24,488 nt of DNA. Source: an uncultured Caulobacteraceae bacterium. GTDB lineage: Bacteria > Pseudomonadota > Alphaproteobacteria > Caulobacterales > TH1-2. The stretch spans positions 1 through 24,488 of the forward strand of contig CALBST010000024.1 of assembly GCA_937967425.1 (NCBI GenBank), in the 5' to 3' direction. The position numbers and the translations under genes were made by a program. The notes beneath the pieces were generated by a model that saw nothing but the letters and a program-made list of their open reading frames with translations, was not told the DNA's origin and did not search any database. Shown piece after piece: positions 22,622 through 24,488 of this stretch. Every line of letters begins with the position of its first letter. Positions within the stretch are counted from its first letter, which is position 1.

Positions 22622-24488
22622 ATGCAACTGAAGCTTATGACTTCGGTCTGCGCTGTCGCTCTGGGTCTGGCGTTCGCGCCGGGCGCCTGGGCTGACGATG
22701 GCCACAGTGTCGAAGGCAGCGCCATCGCTGTCGACGGTAGTGCGGCCGCTGTCGATAACAGCGAAACCGAAAACGAGTTCCAAGCCGAAGAGTCGTTCAA
22801 CACCGAGAACGAAAACACGGTCGAAGACTCTTTCAACACGGAAACCGAGTTCGACACGCGCGTTGAAGATTCCTTCAACAGCGAGATCGAAACTGAGGAC
22901 TCCTTCAACAACGAAGAATCCTTCAACACCGACAACTCGACCGACAACTCGGTCGAGAGCGAAGTGACGGTTTCGTCGGAAGTCGAGAACGAAGACTCGT
23001 TCAACACCGACAACTCGGTTGAGAATGAAGAATCGTTCAACTCGATCGCGTCGGGCAACACGCTCACTGACAACAGCGATAACTCGCTGAACGTGGCCGA
23101 CAGCGGCAACGACAACTCGACCGACAACTCGGTTGAGCACGAAGATTCCTACAACACCGACGTCGAGAACGAAGACTCGTTCAACACGGAAGTGGAAAAC
23201 GAAGAATCGTTCAACACGGTCGCGTCGGGCAATACGCTTACCGACAACAGCGACAACTCGGTCGCCGTCGCGGTCGCCGATAGCGGCAACGACAACTCGG
23301 TCGAACACGAGAATTCATACAACACCGATAACTCGGTGGAGCATGAAGACAGCTACAACACCGACAACTCGGTCGAGAATGAAGAGTCGTTCAACACGGA
23401 GGTGGAGAACGAAGAATCATTCAACACGGTCGCGTCGAACAATACGCTCACCGACAACAGCGATAATTCGCTGAACGTTGCCGTCGCCGACAGCGGCAAC
23501 GACAACTCGACCGACAATTCGGTTGAGAACGAAGAGTCGTTCAACAACATCGCCGACGATCAGTCGATGAACTCGAACTCGAACGTCGCTGGCGACGACC
23601 TCAACCAGAACGCCGGCACCTATGCGGGTGACGACCTCAACCAAAACGCCGGCACCTACGCTGGCGATGATCAAGCCAACAATTCGAACGTTGCGGGCGA
23701 CGATCAGCAGATCGCGGGCGCCAACGCGGCGGGCGACGATCAAACGATTGCCGACGGCTCGAACGTTGCTGGCGACGATCAGACCGTGGTTGACAACGGC
23801 TCGCGTGTCGCGGGTGACGATATGAACGTAGCCGCCGGCCACCAGGCTGGCGACGACCAGAATATCGTGGACAATGGCGCTCGGGTAGCTGGCGACGACA
23901 TGAATGTCGCGGCCGGACATCAAGCCGGTGAAGACCAGTCGATCAACAACGGCGGCCAACAAGCTGGTGACGACCAGACGATCGCCGGCGGCCACGTGGC
24001 GGGCGATGACCTCAATGTCGCGAATGCTGGCGGCGACCAAGTCGGGGATGATCAAACGATCGCTGACAATGGTGGCCGTGTGGCGGGCGACGACATGAAT
24101 GTCGCGGCCGGTCATCAAGCTGGCGACGATCAGTCAATCAATAACGGCGGTCAACAAGCCGGCGACGACCTCGCGATTGCTGGCGGCCATCAAGCTGGCG
24201 ACGATCAGACCGTCGTCGACAATGGCTCAACTCAAGTGGGCGACGATCAAACCAACAACTCGGGGACCTACGCTGGCGATGATCAAAACATCGCGGGCGG
24301 CCACATCGCGGGCGACGATCAATCGATCGCGAATGGCTCGAACGTTGCGGGCGACGATCAGCAAGTCTCCGGCGGCCACGCTGCCGGCGATGACCAAACG
24401 ATCGCCGACAACGGCTCGAACCAAGCTGGCGACGACCAGAACGTTGGCTCGACGGTTGCGGGTGATGATCAAGTCCTGAACAGCGGCC
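22622..24488 (+). CDS. Large secreted acidic repeat protein (partial; continues beyond the window)
   Basis: I do not recognise this family. From the ATG at 22622 the frame is open for 622 codons to the window edge without a stop. Residues 1-24 are a Sec signal peptide (Lys4, hydrophobic core, AWA cleavage site). Residues 25-55 are a short Ala/Val/Asp leader. Residues 56-309 are an acidic Ser/Asn/Thr/Glu block with 15 [DEN]-S-[FY]-N cores. Residues 323-622 are 24 modules of 11-14 residues headed by [AV]-G-[DE]-D-[QML]. The mature visible part has no Lys, Cys, Pro or Trp and only four Arg, so it is strongly acidic. Short strand-turn modules rich in Gly, Asp and Asn suggest a beta-solenoid, possibly cation binding, which is an inference. 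The type I exporter at 16336-20650 is nearby, but the signal peptide argues for Sec export. No RTX GGxGxD nonapeptides are present. Candidate roles are surface layer, adhesin or matrix fibre. Confidence 0.85.
   Translation, partial: MQLKLMTSVCAVALGLAFAPGAWADDGHSVEGSAIAVDGSAAAVDNSETENEFQAEESFNTENENTVEDSFNTETEFDTRVEDSFNSEIETEDSFNNEESFNTDNSTDNSVESEVTVSSEVENEDSFNTDNSVENEESFNSIASGNTLTDNSDNSLNVADSGNDNSTDNSVEHEDSYNTDVENEDSFNTEVENEESFNTVASGNTLTDNSDNSVAVAVADSGNDNSVEHENSYNTDNSVEHEDSYNTDNSVENEESFNTEVENEESFNTVASNNTLTDNSDNSLNVAVADSGNDNSTDNSVENEESFNNIADDQSMNSNSNVAGDDLNQNAGTYAGDDLNQNAGTYAGDDQANNSNVAGDDQQIAGANAAGDDQTIADGSNVAGDDQTVVDNGSRVAGDDMNVAAGHQAGDDQNIVDNGARVAGDDMNVAAGHQAGEDQSINNGGQQAGDDQTIAGGHVAGDDLNVANAGGDQVGDDQTIADNGGRVAGDDMNVAAGHQAGDDQSINNGGQQAGDDLAIAGGHQAGDDQTVVDNGSTQVGDDQTNNSGTYAGDDQNIAGGHIAGDDQSIANGSNVAGDDQQVSGGHAAGDDQTIADNGSNQAGDDQNVGSTVAGDDQVLNSG
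22787..23548 (+). repeat. In-frame repeat block A: 15 acidic S-F/Y-N units
   Basis: This block codes for repeats built on E-x-E-[DE]-S-[FY]-N-[ST], interspersed with T-D-N-S-V-E-N runs. A longer unit, [ST]-[IV]-A-S-[GN]-N-T-L-T-D-N-S-D-N-S followed by D-S-G-N-D-N-S, recurs three times, starting at residues 141, 199 and 269 (58 and 70 residues apart). The DNA copies differ mainly at third positions, so the amino-acid pattern has been kept by selection. Confidence 0.85.
23588..24488 (+). repeat. In-frame repeat block B: 24 A-G-D-D modules of 11-14 residues
   Basis: Each module starts with [AV]-G-[DE]-D-[QML], then a short beta-prone stretch such as T-I-A or N-V-A, then a Gly/Asn/His turn such as D-N-G-S or A-G-G-H. 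Module lengths are 11, 12, 13 or 14 residues, with 12 and 14 the most common. A longer unit (D-N-G-x-R-V-A-G-D-D-M-N-V-A-A-G-H-Q...S-I-N-N-G-G-Q-Q) recurs 195 bases (65 residues) apart, at 23870 and 24065. The block continues past the window edge. Confidence 0.88.

Noticed and set aside
23417..24118. Minus-strand open frame of 233 codons with V-A-x-x-V repeats opposite the repeat-protein gene
   Set aside because: It is the antisense image of the G-D-D repeats, with no ribosome site or signal peptide. The plus frame has a start, a signal peptide and third-position variation that preserves its own amino acids.
23588..24488. CRISPR-like direct repeats
   Set aside because: The repeats are in-frame multiples of three, vary in length and sequence, lack unique spacers and encode a continuous protein.
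22622..24488. RTX calcium-binding toxin or S-layer repeats
   Set aside because: No GGxGxDxUx nonapeptides are present. The recurring motif is A-G-D-D with 11-14 residue spacing, and a Sec signal peptide is present.
22622..24488. Curlin (CsgA/CsgB) repeats
   Set aside because: The Q-x-G-x-x-N-x-A-x-x-x-Q pattern with 18-22 residue spacing is not met. Only a loose resemblance in Gly/Asn/Gln content exists.

Overview
The window is GC-rich, densely packed DNA from what looks like an alphaproteobacterium, most likely of the Caulobacterales/Hyphomonadaceae type. This taxonomic reading is an inference. It rests on base composition, tightly abutting genes, two intergenic palindromes of a kind I associate with that group, and a pair of genes that would fit synthesis of 2,3-diamino-sugar lipid A, which is known from Caulobacter. 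No rRNA, tRNA, CRISPR array or insertion sequence was seen.

Layout. Positions 1-3700 hold the tail of an unidentified gene, a UDP-glucuronate decarboxylase, a small unrecognised gene with atypical codon use, a RibD-type deaminase lacking its reductase domain, phosphoglycerate mutase and a membrane-anchored hypothetical. Positions 3763-8259 hold phosphomannomutase/phosphoglucomutase, UDP-glucose 6-dehydrogenase and glucose-6-phosphate isomerase. A secreted CARDB-like protein and a CPBP-family membrane protease follow. Positions 9414-13722 hold divergent glmM and glmS, with a Gfo/Idh/MocA oxidoreductase coupled to glmS. A DegT-family sugar aminotransferase and an AGE-family epimerase come next. 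Positions 16336-20650 encode a complete type I secretion system (ABC ATPase, HlyD-type adaptor, TolC-type outer membrane protein), followed by apt and a CapD-type UDP-sugar dehydratase.

Much of the window is one sugar-nucleotide supply network. Pgi connects fructose-6-P and glucose-6-P, and the hexomutase makes hexose-1-phosphates. Ugd and the decarboxylase lead from UDP-glucose to UDP-glucuronate and UDP-xylose. GlmS and GlmM feed UDP-GlcNAc, and the Gfo/Idh plus DegT pair would oxidise and aminate a UDP-HexNAc. CapD and the AGE protein add dehydratase and epimerase capacity. Together these suggest envelope or exopolysaccharide synthesis beside an export system.

The most unusual object is the gene starting at 22622, which runs off the right edge. 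It encodes a Sec-signal-bearing protein of at least 622 residues built almost wholly of two kinds of repeat. The first is an acidic Ser/Asn/Glu-rich block with 15 S-[FY]-N cores. The second is a block of 24 modules of 11-14 residues, each opening with an A-G-D-D-like motif. The visible mature part has no Lys, Cys, Pro or Trp. I do not recognise the family; a surface or matrix protein is a reasonable guess.
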